NCBI GenBank assembly: GCA_963819855.1
Contig: CAWFYC010000015.1
Location: forward strand, 124,001 to 188,000
DNA from: JAMXLO01 sp963819855
GTDB lineage: Bacteria > Pseudomonadota > Alphaproteobacteria > Acetobacterales > Acetobacteraceae
Direction of reading: 5' to 3'
Length of the DNA stretch: 64,000 bases
Shown here piece by piece: positions 1-8,854 of the stretch. The position numbers and the translations under genes are program-made. Within the stretch, counting starts at the first letter, position 1; every line of letters begins with the position of its first letter. Below the pieces are notes generated by a model. The model did no database searches. It was not told the DNA's origin and saw only the letters and a list, made by a program, of their open reading frames with translations.

Positions 1-83
1 AGCAGCACTCGTTCCGTCACGCCCGATTGCTCGTTCACGCCACGCCCTCCACGATGCGGCCGATCCTAGCAGGAGACGCTGCC

Positions 84-469
84 ATGACGAATGCCGGGTC
101 CCAGCCTACCGGAGAGCTCGCACTTCGCACCGTCGCGATGCCGGCCGACACCAACCCCGCCGGCGACATCTTCGGCGGCTGGATCGTGTCCCTGATGGAC
201 CTTGCCGCCGGTGTCTCCGCCGGCACGATCGCGAGGGGGCGTGTCGCCACCGCCGCCGTTTCCAATCTCAGTTTTCTCCAGCCGGTGAAAGTGGGCGATG
301 TGGTCTGCGTCTACACCGACATTACCCGCACCGGGCGCACATCGATCACGCTCGGTGTCGAGGCATGGGTGCTGCGACGCGGTCAGGGCGAACGGGTGAG
401 GTGACCGCGGCCGAGTTTGTGCTGGTGGCGGTGGACGAAGCCGGGCGGCCACGGCGATTGCCGGCATGA
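84..469 (+). pseudogene. acyl-CoA thioesterase (YciA-like hotdog), frameshifted
   Basis: Single hotdog-fold domain of the YciA/acyl-CoA hydrolase type, which hydrolyses acyl-CoA to free acid and CoA in the cytoplasm. Visible signatures are the N-terminal ADTNPAGDIFGGWI block and the NLSFLQPVKVGD strand. ATG at 84 follows AGGAGA at 71-76. The frame opened at 84 stops at 402-404, but the expected C-terminus (TAAEFVLVAVDEAGRPR) continues in another frame and ends with TGA at 467-469. One base appears to be missing near 391-398; restoring it gives about 128 residues, the usual length. This is the only frame break here that looks like a deletion. The gene runs convergently towards the dehydrogenase at 494. 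Confidence 0.8.
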
Positions 470-493
470 TGCAGATCAAGGTGATCACCGAAC

Positions 494-1732
494 TCAAAAC
501 CGATCGGCACGGTACGGCCTCAGATCGAATTCCGGCGGTCTGCCGGCGACCGCAGCAGCGATCAGGCGTCCAGTGATCGGTCCCAGCGTCAGCCCAAGAT
601 GGTGGTGGCCGAATGCGTAGAACACTGCCGGGCTGCGCGGCGACCGACCAATCACCGGCAGTGAATCGGGCGTGGACGGACGATAGCCGAGCCACTGGCG
701 GGTGACGCGGTCGGACAGTCCCGGCAGCGCCTCGCGCGCCGCGGGCAGCAGCCGGAGGATGCGCGAGAAGTCGGGCGGCGCGTGCAAGCCCGCCAGTTCG
801 ACGCCGCTGGTCAGGCGAATGCCATCCAGCATCGGTGCCAGCACGAAGCCGCGCTCGGGGAACACCACGGGGCGGCGCAGATCGTCGGCCTCGCCAGGCT
901 CGACATTCAGGTGATAGCCGCGTTCGGTATCGAGGATCACGCTGTCGCCGACCTGACGCGCGAGTTCCTTGGACCAGGCGCCGGCCGCGATCACCACCGC
1001 ATCGAACGCACGGAAGCCCAGTTCGCAGTCGAGGCGCACGCCACCGTCGATCGGCTGCACGCCGCGCACGCGTTCCTGTGCGATGCTGCCGCCGAGACGC
1101 TGGAACTGTGCGGCGTGCGCCTGCACCAGCCGGTGCGGTGAAGCCACAGACCCGCTCTGCGGCTGGAACAGTGCTTTGACAAAACGGTGTGCCAGGCCCG
1201 GTTCGAGCTGTCGGATTTCGTCGGGGCCGAGCACGTCGCACCGCACGTCGCGCGCGGCCATGATGTCGCGGTCGTATCGCGTGCTGGCGAAACCGGCTTC
1301 GGTCTCATACACATGCAGCCAACCGACCGGGCGCACCAGATCGTCGGCGCCGGACAGCGCGGCAAGCTCGCGGTGTGCGTCGTAGGCACGCGTGACCAGC
1401 GGTAGCAGCGCGTCGGCGATCTGGTTGACTTGAGCATCGCGCCCGGCGCGCAGAAAGCGGAGCAGCCACGGCGCGACGCGCGGCAGATAGCGCCAGCGCA
1501 CGCGCACGGCGCTGTTACGATTGAACAGCATATACGGGATATCGCGCCACAGGGCTGGTGTGCTGTTGGGCACCACTGCGCCGGTGGCGATGACACCGGC
1601 GTTACCGAACGACGTTGCCGTGCCGGGCGCGCGAGGATCGATCAGCGTGACGTCGTGGCCGTCGCGTCGCAGATGCAACGCGCATGACACGCCGACGATG
1701 CCGGCACCGACGACGGCAATGCGCATCCGCAC
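494..1732 (-). CDS. D-amino-acid dehydrogenase small-subunit-like FAD oxidoreductase
   Basis: A 412-residue FAD-dependent oxidoreductase of the DadA/glycine-oxidase (DAO) family. It has an N-terminal dinucleotide-binding fold (VVGAGIVGVSCALHL, residues about 7-21) followed by SFGNAGVIATG, typical of DadA. The C-terminal FAD-contact region ends with GHHHLGLTLGPITGRLIA. DadA enzymes deaminate D-amino acids to keto acids and pass electrons to the quinone pool at the inner membrane; the exact substrate cannot be read here. Start is GTG at 1732, sharing one base with the stop of the upstream acyl-CoA synthetase (TAGTG), or ATG at 1726. The coupling suggests co-expression of amino-acid oxidation and CoA activation. 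Confidence 0.85.
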   Translation of the reverse strand: MRMRIAVVGAGIVGVSCALHLRRDGHDVTLIDPRAPGTATSFGNAGVIATGAVVPNSTPALWRDIPYMLFNRNSAVRVRWRYLPRVAPWLLRFLRAGRDAQVNQIADALLPLVTRAYDAHRELAALSGADDLVRPVGWLHVYETEAGFASTRYDRDIMAARDVRCDVLGPDEIRQLEPGLAHRFVKALFQPQSGSVASPHRLVQAHAAQFQRLGGSIAQERVRGVQPIDGGVRLDCELGFRAFDAVVIAAGAWSKELARQVGDSVILDTERGYHLNVEPGEADDLRRPVVFPERGFVLAPMLDGIRLTSGVELAGLHAPPDFSRILRLLPAAREALPGLSDRVTRQWLGYRPSTPDSLPVIGRSPRSPAVFYAFGHHHLGLTLGPITGRLIAAAVAGRPPEFDLRPYRADRF

Positions 1733-3867
1733 TACGATTTCGGCACGATCAGTGCGTCCACCGCAGTGACGCTGTCACCGATGCAGATCAGCGGATTGAC
1801 GTCCAATTCGGCGATCGTCTCGCGATGATCCGCAGCGAAAGCAGCGACCCGGCAGATCACCTCGGCCAGACGATTGCGATCCACCGCCGGCATGCCGCGG
1901 AAACCATCGAGCAGCCGCGCGCCCTTGAGTTGCGCCAACAGTTCCAGCGCCTCGTCGTGCGTGACCGGCGCCGGCGCCAGCGCGGTGTCCTGCAGCAGTT
2001 CGACCAGGATGCCGCCGAGCCCGACCACCACCAGTGGGCCGAACAGCGGATCGACGCGCGCGCCTACCACCATCTCGATCCCCTGCGGCATCATCTTCTG
2101 CACCAGAACGCCGGCGATGCGCGGCGGCGGCGTCACCGCGTTGGCGCGCGCCATGATCGCCTGATACGCTTCACGCACCGCGTCTGCATCGCGCAGGTTG
2201 AGCCGCACCACACCGGCCTCGGTCTTGTGCGGCAGGTCGGGCGATTCAACCTTCAGCACTACCGGATAACCGAGTGATCCCGCGGCGTTCACCGCTTCGT
2301 CCTCGTTCTGTGCGACGCGCTCGCCGACCACCGGAACATCGTAGAGCGCGAGTACCTGCTTTGCCTCGCGTTCGGTCATCGTGCGTCCACCCGTCGCGGC
2401 GATCAGCGCACGCGCACGTTGCACGGTTTCGTCCGGCGTGGCCGGCATCGCCGGTTGGCCCGCGGCGCGTTTCGCTCCTCGCCAGTGCCAGGCCGCCAAC
2501 GCGGCGAAGCAGGACGGCATCGAGCGGAAGATGGCGACATGCTCCGACTCTTCCGCGTCCTTCACGCCGGGACCTTCCAGCCACTCGGTCTGCCAGGCGA
2601 GGCACGCGATCTTGCCGTGTTTTGCCGCGAGTGAATCATAGACCGGAATGCGCTTCGCCGACGGCGCGTAACCATAGGTCTGCGGCACCACCAGTGCGCC
2701 ATACGCGGCATCACCGAGCAGTGCATCGGCGCAGGCGTTGAGCGATTCCGGATTGGCCAGGATCTGCGCCGTCACGTCGCACGGATTGCGCGCGGAACCG
2801 AACTCAGGGATGTGTGCCATCAGCACATCGCGCACCGATTCCGATGGCTGCGGCAACGGTACGCCGAACTGTTCCGCGCGGTCCGCCGCCATGATCGCCG
2901 CACCTCCAGACGCTGCGACCACCGCGACACCGCGCGCCTTCGGCGGCTTCGCCTTGGCGAAGAACGCGGCGGTTTCAGCGAGCGCCTCGAAATCCTCCAC
3001 CAGGATCGCGCCGGCACGTTGGAATACTGCGCGATACGCGGCGTGCGAACCGGCGAGCGAGCCGGTGTGCGACATCGCCGCGGCAGCACCCTGTTCGCCG
3101 GTCGCCATCTTGAACACGATCAGCGGTTTGTCGCGCTGCCAGGCGCGCTCGGCAGCGATCAGCATCCGTTCGGGTTCCGCCATGCCCTCGAACACACAGG
3201 CGATCGCGGCGCAGGACGGATCATCGGCGAGATAGGAGATGTAATCCGCCATATCGACATCGCAGGAGTTGCCCGATGTCAGCACGTGGCTGAACGACAC
3301 GCCGCGCACCACGGCCTGCGCCACCGCCATGCCGAGAGCACCGGACTGGCTGACCATACCGATCGACTGCCGGCGCGGCGCGGGGATCGGCGTGATGTCC
3401 ATGAACGTCACCCGCATGTCGAGCGGTGCATTCACCACGCCGATGCAGTTCGGCCCGACGATGCGCATGTTGCTTTCGCGCGCAATGCCCGCCAGGCGGT
3501 ACTGCTGCGCGATGCGGTCTTGCTTGCCCGTCTCGGAATAACCGGAGGCGAATACGATCACGCCACCTACGCCGGCGGCGGCGCATTCCACCACGATCTC
3601 CTCGACTGCCTCGCGCGGCGCGGTGATCACGGCGCAGTCAGGCACCTCGGGCAGTGCGGCGACATCGGGAAAGCAGCGCTGCTCGCCGATCCGTTCGTAG
3701 CGCGCATTCACCGGATACACCCGGCCGCCGTAGTGCTGCAGATTGTGCAGCACGCGCTCGCCGAACGAGCCCGCGCGCGTCGAGGCGCCGATCACGGCGA
3801 CGCTGGCGGGGTGCAGCAGGCGCGTGAGATCTGCATGTTGGTAGACGGTGGTTCGTTTTGCTTGCAT
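1732..3867 (-). CDS. acetate--CoA ligase family protein (NDP-forming acyl-CoA synthetase)
   Basis: A 711-residue fused NDP-forming acyl-CoA synthetase. The N-terminal CoA-binding Rossmann domain carries LLHPASVAVIGASTRAGS (about residues 15-32) and the succinyl-CoA-synthetase-like part IVGPNCIGVVN. GMVSQSGALG is the region leading to the phosphohistidine segment (SHTGSLAGS). The C-terminal ATP-grasp domain follows (about 490-711: EREAKQVLALYDVPVV, VVLKVESPDLPHKTEAGVV, ELDVNPLI). The family interconverts acyl-CoA plus NDP and acid plus NTP in the cytoplasm; the acyl substrate is unknown. Start ATG at 3867 was chosen because homology begins there, although the frame stays open far upstream. It is transcribed with the DadA-like gene and divergently from the SDR at 3937. 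Confidence 0.88.
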   Translation of the reverse strand: MQAKRTTVYQHADLTRLLHPASVAVIGASTRAGSFGERVLHNLQHYGGRVYPVNARYERIGEQRCFPDVAALPEVPDCAVITAPREAVEEIVVECAAAGVGGVIVFASGYSETGKQDRIAQQYRLAGIARESNMRIVGPNCIGVVNAPLDMRVTFMDITPIPAPRRQSIGMVSQSGALGMAVAQAVVRGVSFSHVLTSGNSCDVDMADYISYLADDPSCAAIACVFEGMAEPERMLIAAERAWQRDKPLIVFKMATGEQGAAAAMSHTGSLAGSHAAYRAVFQRAGAILVEDFEALAETAAFFAKAKPPKARGVAVVAASGGAAIMAADRAEQFGVPLPQPSESVRDVLMAHIPEFGSARNPCDVTAQILANPESLNACADALLGDAAYGALVVPQTYGYAPSAKRIPVYDSLAAKHGKIACLAWQTEWLEGPGVKDAEESEHVAIFRSMPSCFAALAAWHWRGAKRAAGQPAMPATPDETVQRARALIAATGGRTMTEREAKQVLALYDVPVVGERVAQNEDEAVNAAGSLGYPVVLKVESPDLPHKTEAGVVRLNLRDADAVREAYQAIMARANAVTPPPRIAGVLVQKMMPQGIEMVVGARVDPLFGPLVVVGLGGILVELLQDTALAPAPVTHDEALELLAQLKGARLLDGFRGMPAVDRNRLAEVICRVAAFAADHRETIAELDVNPLICIGDSVTAVDALIVPKS

Positions 3868-3936
3868 CACAGGCTCGATTGACGTTTCTGGGCGGCAAGC
3901 ATACTGAGCGGTAGCTTTTCCGCAAAGGACACCAGG

Positions 3937-4722
3937 ATGTCGTCGCTGTTCGATCTGACCGGCAAGGTCGCCGTCATCACCGGCTCCAGCAAGGGGATCG
4001 GGCGGGCCATCGCCGAGCGCATGGCGGAGCACGGGGCGAAAGTGGTCGTCTCCAGTCGCAAGGCCGATGTCTGCGAGGCGGTGGCAGCCGGCATTCGCGA
4101 GCGGGGCGGCGAGGTGGCGGTGATCCCGTGCCACATCGCTCGCAAGGAGGAGCTGCAGAAGCTGGTCGATCAGACCACTGCGATGTGGGGCGGCATCGAC
4201 ATCATGGTGAGCAATGCCGCGGTCAATCCATATCTCGGGCCGGCGACCGGCGCGTCGGACGAAGTGTATGAACGCGTGATGGGCGCCAATGTGCGCAGCA
4301 ATTTCTGGCTCGCGAATATGGTGTGCCCGCAGATGGCGGCGCGCGGCGGCGGATCGTTCATCGTGATTTCGTCGATCGGCGGGTTCCGCGGCACGGCGTC
4401 GCTTGGGTTGTATGGGATCTCCAAGGCTGCCGACATGCAATTGACGCGCAATATCGCGGTGGAATGGGGGCCGAAGAACGTGCGCGCCAACTGCATCGCG
4501 CCGGGCCTGGTGCGTACGGATTTCGCACGCGCGCTGTGGGAGGATCCGGTGCGTTATCGCAAGACCACGCGCGACAATCCGTTGCAGCGCATCGGCGAAC
4601 CGGATGAGATTGCCGGTGCCGCGGTATTCCTGGCGTCGCCGGCCGGCAGTTTCGTGACCGGCCACACGCTGGTGGTGGATGGTGGCACGATGGCGGGTAG
4701 CGTACTGCAGAAGGACGACTGA
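3937..4722 (+). CDS. SDR family NAD(P)-dependent oxidoreductase
   Basis: A 261-residue classical short-chain dehydrogenase. The cofactor motif is TGSSKGIG (about residues 15-22), with NAA near position 90, a catalytic Ser in the VISSIGG strand, and the YxxxK pair in YGISK. The C-terminal VTGHTLVVDGGTMAG is standard. Length and motifs are complete, so the enzyme should be active, but the hydroxyl/keto substrate is not identifiable. ATG at 3937 is preceded by AAAGGA at a good distance. Its 3' end overlaps or abuts the kynureninase gene, so the two are probably co-transcribed. Confidence 0.88.
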   Translation: MSSLFDLTGKVAVITGSSKGIGRAIAERMAEHGAKVVVSSRKADVCEAVAAGIRERGGEVAVIPCHIARKEELQKLVDQTTAMWGGIDIMVSNAAVNPYLGPATGASDEVYERVMGANVRSNFWLANMVCPQMAARGGGSFIVISSIGGFRGTASLGLYGISKAADMQLTRNIAVEWGPKNVRANCIAPGLVRTDFARALWEDPVRYRKTTRDNPLQRIGEPDEIAGAAVFLASPAGSFVTGHTLVVDGGTMAGSVLQKDD

Positions 4723-5941
4723 GCTGACGCGCGACGACGCGGCGGCGCAGGATCGCGCGGACGAACTCGCAGCGTTTCGCGACCGGTTCGTGCTGCCGGA
4801 TGGCGTGATCTACCTCGATGGCAATTCTCTCGGGCCAATGCCGAAGGCGACGCAGGCGCGGGTGGCGGAAGTGCTCGAGCGGGAGTGGGGACAGTCGCTG
4901 ATCCGAAGCTGGACCGATCACGGCTGGATCGATCTGCAATTCCGCATCGGCGACAAGATCGGCCGACTGATCGGCGCCGCTCCGGGCACGACGGTGGTGG
5001 CGGATTCCACCTCGGTGAACCTGTTCAAGCTGCTGGCCGCGGCGCTGGATCATCGCCCGGGCAGGCGGGTGATCCTGACCGAGGACGGCAACTTCCCGAC
5101 CGATCTCTATGTGGCGCAAGGTCTTACCGCGCTGTTGCGGCGCGGTCATGTGCTGCAACAGGCCACCGATGTTATGGCGGCGCTGGACGAGACCGTGGCC
5201 GTGCTGACGCTGACGCACGTCAACTACCGCAGCGGCGCGATGCACGACATGGCGGCGCTGACGCGTGCGGCACATGAAGCGGGCGCGGTGGTGCTGTGGG
5301 ATTTGTCGCATTCGGCCGGCGCAGTGCCATTGCAGCTCGATGCGGATGGCGTCGATCTGGCGGTGGGCTGCGGCTACAAGTACCTGAACGGCGGTCCCGG
5401 CGCTCCGGCGTTTCTCTACGTGGCCGCGCATCTGCAGGATGATCTGCGGCTGCCGTTGACCGGTTGGCTTGGCCATGCCGCGCCGTTCGCGTTCGAGAGT
5501 ACTTACCGGCCTGCTCCTGGCATTACGCGCGCGGTGGTGGGAACGCCGCCGATACTGTCGCTCGCCGCGGCGGAGGCGGGCATCGACATCGCGCTGAAGG
5601 CGCCGATGGCGGCGGTGCGGGCAAAGTCGCTGCGGCTGGCCGAGTTGTTCATCGCGCTGATGGAGCAGGAGTACGAATTCACACTGTTGACGCCGCGGGA
5701 GACATCGGTGCGCGGCAGCCAGGTCGCGTTCGCGCATCCGCACGGCTACGCGATCGTGCAAGCGTTGATCGAACGCGGCGTGATCGGCGATTTCCGTGCG
5801 CCGGATGTGCTGCGCTTCGGTCTCGCACCGCTTTATGTGCGGCACGTCGACGTTTGGGACGCGGTCGCAGTGCTGCGCGAGGTGACGCGCAGTGGAGCCT
5901 GGCGCGATGCGCGCTTTCAGCAGCGGCGCAGCGTGACCTGA
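4679..5941 (+). CDS. kynU: kynureninase
   Basis: PLP-dependent aminotransferase-fold enzyme that cleaves kynurenine or 3-hydroxykynurenine to anthranilates and alanine in tryptophan breakdown. Diagnostic motifs are VIYLDGNSLGP near the N-terminus, WDLSHSAGA, and the PLP-lysine segment GCGYKYLNGGPG; TGWLGH follows, as in known kynureninases. The coordinates use an ATG at 4679 that overlaps the SDR gene by 44 bp. Family alignment instead suggests a start near 4724, where the only candidate is CTG, lying 8 bases after AAGGA. Which start is used is unclear. No tryptophan dioxygenase or kynurenine formamidase gene is in the window. Confidence 0.88.
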   Translation: MVARWRVAYCRRTTELTRDDAAAQDRADELAAFRDRFVLPDGVIYLDGNSLGPMPKATQARVAEVLEREWGQSLIRSWTDHGWIDLQFRIGDKIGRLIGAAPGTTVVADSTSVNLFKLLAAALDHRPGRRVILTEDGNFPTDLYVAQGLTALLRRGHVLQQATDVMAALDETVAVLTLTHVNYRSGAMHDMAALTRAAHEAGAVVLWDLSHSAGAVPLQLDADGVDLAVGCGYKYLNGGPGAPAFLYVAAHLQDDLRLPLTGWLGHAAPFAFESTYRPAPGITRAVVGTPPILSLAAAEAGIDIALKAPMAAVRAKSLRLAELFIALMEQEYEFTLLTPRETSVRGSQVAFAHPHGYAIVQALIERGVIGDFRAPDVLRFGLAPLYVRHVDVWDAVAVLREVTRSGAWRDARFQQRRSVT

Positions 5942-5942
5942 C

Positions 5943-6884
5943 TCAGCCGTTCTTCGCCTTGTTCTCCAGCGCCTCTGTCAGCCGTTGCGGATCGACCTCG
6001 ATCTTCACGCCTGCGCGCTCCAACTGGCACAGCATCATCGAACGTGAGTCACGGTCCGCCCAGCCGCGGTTAAGCCCTTCCGCAAGGTCCGCCAGCGCCA
6101 GGTTCGCCATGCGCATCGGTACGTTCAACTCGCGTCCCAATGCTGTCGCCAGCGTCACATCCTTGTGCGCCAGGCGCAGCGCAAAGGCCGGCGGCTCGTA
6201 CTTGTTAGGCAGGAACTGGTCGGTCAGCGAGTCGAACGCGCCGCGACGCCCGATCGCGCCCTGGCGCACTGCTTCCCAGATCGCCAGCGGCTCGATGCCG
6301 GCCTTCACGCCCATGCTGAACACCTCCGCCGCCGCGGCAGTGGCGATGTAGCCGAAGCAGTTGTGCACCAGCTTCGCCACCGAACCGGCGCCGATCGGGC
6401 CGATGTACCTTGCGGCGTCGCCGATCATGTCGAGCACCGGCTTGCATTTCTCGAACACGTCTTCGTCGCCGCCGCACCAGATCGCCAACTTGCCGCTCGC
6501 TGCACCGCGCGGGCCGCCGCTCACCGGCGCGTCGAACAGGTGCGCGCCCTTGGCGGCGAACGCCTCATGCGCCTTGCGCACCACGGTCGGCGAGTTGGTG
6601 GTCAGGTCGAAATACGCAGTGCCTTTCCGGATCCCCGCCAGCAAGCCGGCCGCCACCGCCTCGAATTCCGGCGGGCCGGGAAGCGAGGTGAAGATCACCT
6701 CGCTCTGCTCTGCCACCGCCTGCGGCGTATCCGCCCAGATCGCACCGTCCTTGATATGACGTGCGGCGGCGTCACGGCGGATGTCGTGCACCACCAGCGA
6801 GTCGCCGCGCGCCTTCAGTCCGCTGTGCAAGTTCGCGGCCATGCTGGCACCCATGGTGCCGAGGCCGATGAATCCCGCCTGCAT
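5943..6884 (-). CDS. NAD(P)-dependent oxidoreductase, 3-hydroxyisobutyrate dehydrogenase family
   Basis: A 313-residue beta-hydroxyacid dehydrogenase. GFIGLGTMGASMAANL at the N-terminus is the nucleotide-binding loop, FDAPVSGGPRGA the substrate-binding loop, and GSVAKLVHNCFGY holds the conserved catalytic Lys and Asn. The helical C-terminal domain is complete. Relatives oxidise 3-hydroxyisobutyrate, tartronate semialdehyde or similar hydroxy acids; the actual substrate is open. ATG at 6884 follows AGGAG with a 6-base spacer and lies 12 bp after the preceding small gene. It is the last gene of the minus-strand run that also carries the binding proteins and Liv transporter. Confidence 0.85.
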   Translation of the reverse strand: MQAGFIGLGTMGASMAANLHSGLKARGDSLVVHDIRRDAAARHIKDGAIWADTPQAVAEQSEVIFTSLPGPPEFEAVAAGLLAGIRKGTAYFDLTTNSPTVVRKAHEAFAAKGAHLFDAPVSGGPRGAASGKLAIWCGGDEDVFEKCKPVLDMIGDAARYIGPIGAGSVAKLVHNCFGYIATAAAAEVFSMGVKAGIEPLAIWEAVRQGAIGRRGAFDSLTDQFLPNKYEPPAFALRLAHKDVTLATALGRELNVPMRMANLALADLAEGLNRGWADRDSRSMMLCQLERAGVKIEVDPQRLTEALENKAKNG

Positions 6885-6896
6885 GGCGCGCTCCTA

Positions 6897-7223
6897 TTAC
6901 GGGTTGGCCTCGAACACCTCGCGCGCGATGTTCGCCGCCGACATCGCCGCCGGCCAGCCGGCATAGAAGGCGAGATGTGTGATCACCTCGGACAGTTCTT
7001 CCTTGGTGACACCGTTGACCAGCGCGCGCTGCAGATGGCCGCGCAACTGCTCGGGACGATAGGTGGCGATCAGCGTGGCGCACACGATCAGGCTGCGGTC
7101 GCGCTTGGAAAGTTGCGGGCGCTCCCACACGTCGCCGAACAGCACCTTTTCGGACAGGTCAATCAGTTTGGGAACCGTGCCGCGAACGCGATCACGCGAT
7201 TCAGTCGAGGGTGCCTGGGCCAT
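6897..7223 (-). CDS. carboxymuconolactone decarboxylase family protein
   Basis: A 108-residue AhpD/CMD-like all-helical protein. LSKRDRSLIVCATLIA and GVTKEELSEVITHLAFYAGWP match the CMD domain, the second covering the usual active-site helix. There is no CxxC peroxidase motif, so a decarboxylase-type or uncharacterised role is more likely than AhpD peroxidase. ATG at 7223 was chosen because GGAGGA stands 4 bases before it; the frame is open further upstream but lacks homology. It is placed tightly before the hydroxyacid dehydrogenase gene. Confidence 0.85.
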   Translation of the reverse strand: MAQAPSTESRDRVRGTVPKLIDLSEKVLFGDVWERPQLSKRDRSLIVCATLIATYRPEQLRGHLQRALVNGVTKEELSEVITHLAFYAGWPAAMSAANIAREVFEANP

Positions 7224-7329
7224 GGTTTCCTCCTCCGTTGAACTGATGCGGCTATTGCACACCATGCGGGTTTGCGAGTCCAATCGGCGACTCGCGCATC
7301 GCGCCAGCGAAGTGGAAAAGCTCGACGGC

Positions 7330-8577
7330 CTACGCCACTTTCGGCCAGATCGCTGACGCAACGGCGATCTCCTCAGGATAGATCGCGACCGGCTTGGCGT
7401 TCTGCCACTGGATCATCGCCAGCACGGCATCCACGCGGCGCCCCTTGTCATCAAACTTCAGATGATGACCGGGGAAGAACAGCGCCGGACCGTCACGCAT
7501 GTCGAGGTTGCGGATCGCTTCCGCCACCTTGTGCCGGTCGGCGACGCCGGCACGTTCCAACGCCTCCTTGAAGATCAGTACGTGCACATAGGCGAACACC
7601 GAATCGTGCCCGAACCAGGGCTCTTTGGTGCGCGCAATGAAGCGCTCGGCCAACTTGTCCTGGTCATGGCCCGGCCAGTTGGCCAGCCCCGCCATCAGCC
7701 CTTGCAGGATGTCGGCACCGGTCACCTTCAGCAGCTCCGGCGCGCCAATGTGGCCGCCGCCGCCGATCAGCGGCAGCTTGCCGCCGGCCAGCCCGAACTC
7801 GGCGAACTTGTCGAGCAGCAGCTTGTCGTCCGGCACATTGGAGGACAGCATGATACAGAAGTCCGGGCGCGCGCCGCGGATCGGCTGCACTAACGTCGTC
7901 GCATCGGCGATCGGTGGCGTATACATCTGATCCACCACTGCGGTCAGCCCGAGGTCCTTCAAGGTGTGTTCGCGCACCTCCTTCAGGAAGCTTATGTTGG
8001 CGGCGGTGTTGTCGGCGACGATCGCGATCCTGGTCGGCCGTTTGCCGGTAGCCTTCTGCGCCAGATCGACAACCGTCGGCAGCAGTTGCCTCGCCTGGCT
8101 GTCTGCGGTGGGCGACGTCTGGAAAACGTAGCGATAGCCACGGCCGGTGATCAGGTCAGAGTAGGACAAGGTCAGCCACGGCAGCTCGGCACGCTCGGTA
8201 ACTTCCGTGACGGCCAGCGTGAAACTTGACAGCCAGCAGCCGAAGCCGCCGACCAGGTCCGGCTCCTGCGCGACCATGCGCTGTGCCGTGTCCTTCGACT
8301 TCTCCGACGAATCCTGTGCATCGAACTGCAACAGTCGCAGCTTCGCTCCGCCCATCGAGCGGATGCCGCCGGCCGCGTTGATATCGTCGATCGCCATCTC
8401 GGCGCCGAGCTTCTCCAGGATGCCGGAGCGCGCCCAGGGACCCGACAGCGGTACCAGCATGGCGATCTTGACTTCACTCGGTGTCTGCGCGCGGGCGCGT
8501 CGCGCGATGCCGGCGGCGCCGGTCGCGAGTGCCATGCCGAGCGCTGTCCTGCGTCCGATCGCTGTGGTGTCGATCAT
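7330..8577 (-). CDS. ABC transporter substrate-binding protein (Liv/Peripla_BP_6 type)
   Basis: A 415-residue periplasmic binding protein. The N-terminus has a Tat-like signal (GRRTALGMALATGAAG, then ARAQ as a likely cleavage site). The mature part starts VKIAMLVPLSGPWARSG and shows the two-lobed type-1 periplasmic fold. It is closely similar along its whole length to the product of 9645-10893 (same block order, for example DLVGGFGCWLS). It probably delivers an amino acid or related small acid to the LivH/LivMG/LivF transporter encoded upstream. The start at 8577 has GGGAGA about 9 bases before it. Confidence 0.88.
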   Translation of the reverse strand: MIDTTAIGRRTALGMALATGAAGIARRARAQTPSEVKIAMLVPLSGPWARSGILEKLGAEMAIDDINAAGGIRSMGGAKLRLLQFDAQDSSEKSKDTAQRMVAQEPDLVGGFGCWLSSFTLAVTEVTERAELPWLTLSYSDLITGRGYRYVFQTSPTADSQARQLLPTVVDLAQKATGKRPTRIAIVADNTAANISFLKEVREHTLKDLGLTAVVDQMYTPPIADATTLVQPIRGARPDFCIMLSSNVPDDKLLLDKFAEFGLAGGKLPLIGGGGHIGAPELLKVTGADILQGLMAGLANWPGHDQDKLAERFIARTKEPWFGHDSVFAYVHVLIFKEALERAGVADRHKVAEAIRNLDMRDGPALFFPGHHLKFDDKGRRVDAVLAMIQWQNAKPVAIYPEEIAVASAIWPKVA

Positions 8578-8624
8578 TGTTATGTTTCTCCCTTTGGTCG
8601 CGACGGTGGGTCGCCGGCGGAAGG

Positions 8625-8854
8625 CTAGGGCGTGTCCTCAATTGAGCCAAACGACGGCGACGGCCAGTTGGGTCGCGGCGAGAAGGAAAGATGGAACCGC
8701 AAATCACGCGAAACACGCAAATCCAGGCCAATGCGTCACAGAGCCAGACCATGTGTTTGATTTCGAAGCAGGGTTGGCGGAAGCCGTTTCATCAGCCTCC
8801 ATTTTGCGTGATTTGCGGTTCCATTTCCTTTCTTACTTCGAGGACATGCCCTAG
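8625..8854. mobile_element. 222-bp IS5-family remnant / MITE with CTAG target duplication
   Basis: The element body is 8629-8850. Its ends read GGCGTGTCCTC and, on the other strand, GGCATGTCCTC, an 11-bp terminal inverted repeat with one mismatch. It is flanked by CTAG at 8625-8628 and CTAG at 8851-8854, matching the YTAR duplication of the IS5 subgroup. On the minus strand its left part still encodes a transposase-like tail (FLLAATQLAVAVVWLN then stop). The rest is non-coding. The right-hand CTAG also forms the TAG stop of the metallo-hydrolase gene. Confidence 0.7.
8683..8830. repeat. inverted repeat inside the IS5 remnant
   Basis: Arms at 8683-8710 and 8806-8830 share TGGAACCGCAAATCACGC in opposite orientation, preceded by AAGGAAA in both. 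The roughly 95-bp interval between them has no coding potential that I can support. Confidence 0.75.

Noticed and set aside
66..1241. Long minus-strand open frame across the thioesterase and dehydrogenase genes
   Set aside because: Arg/Pro-rich shadow translation of GC-rich coding DNA with no homology; same for many other long antisense frames in the window.
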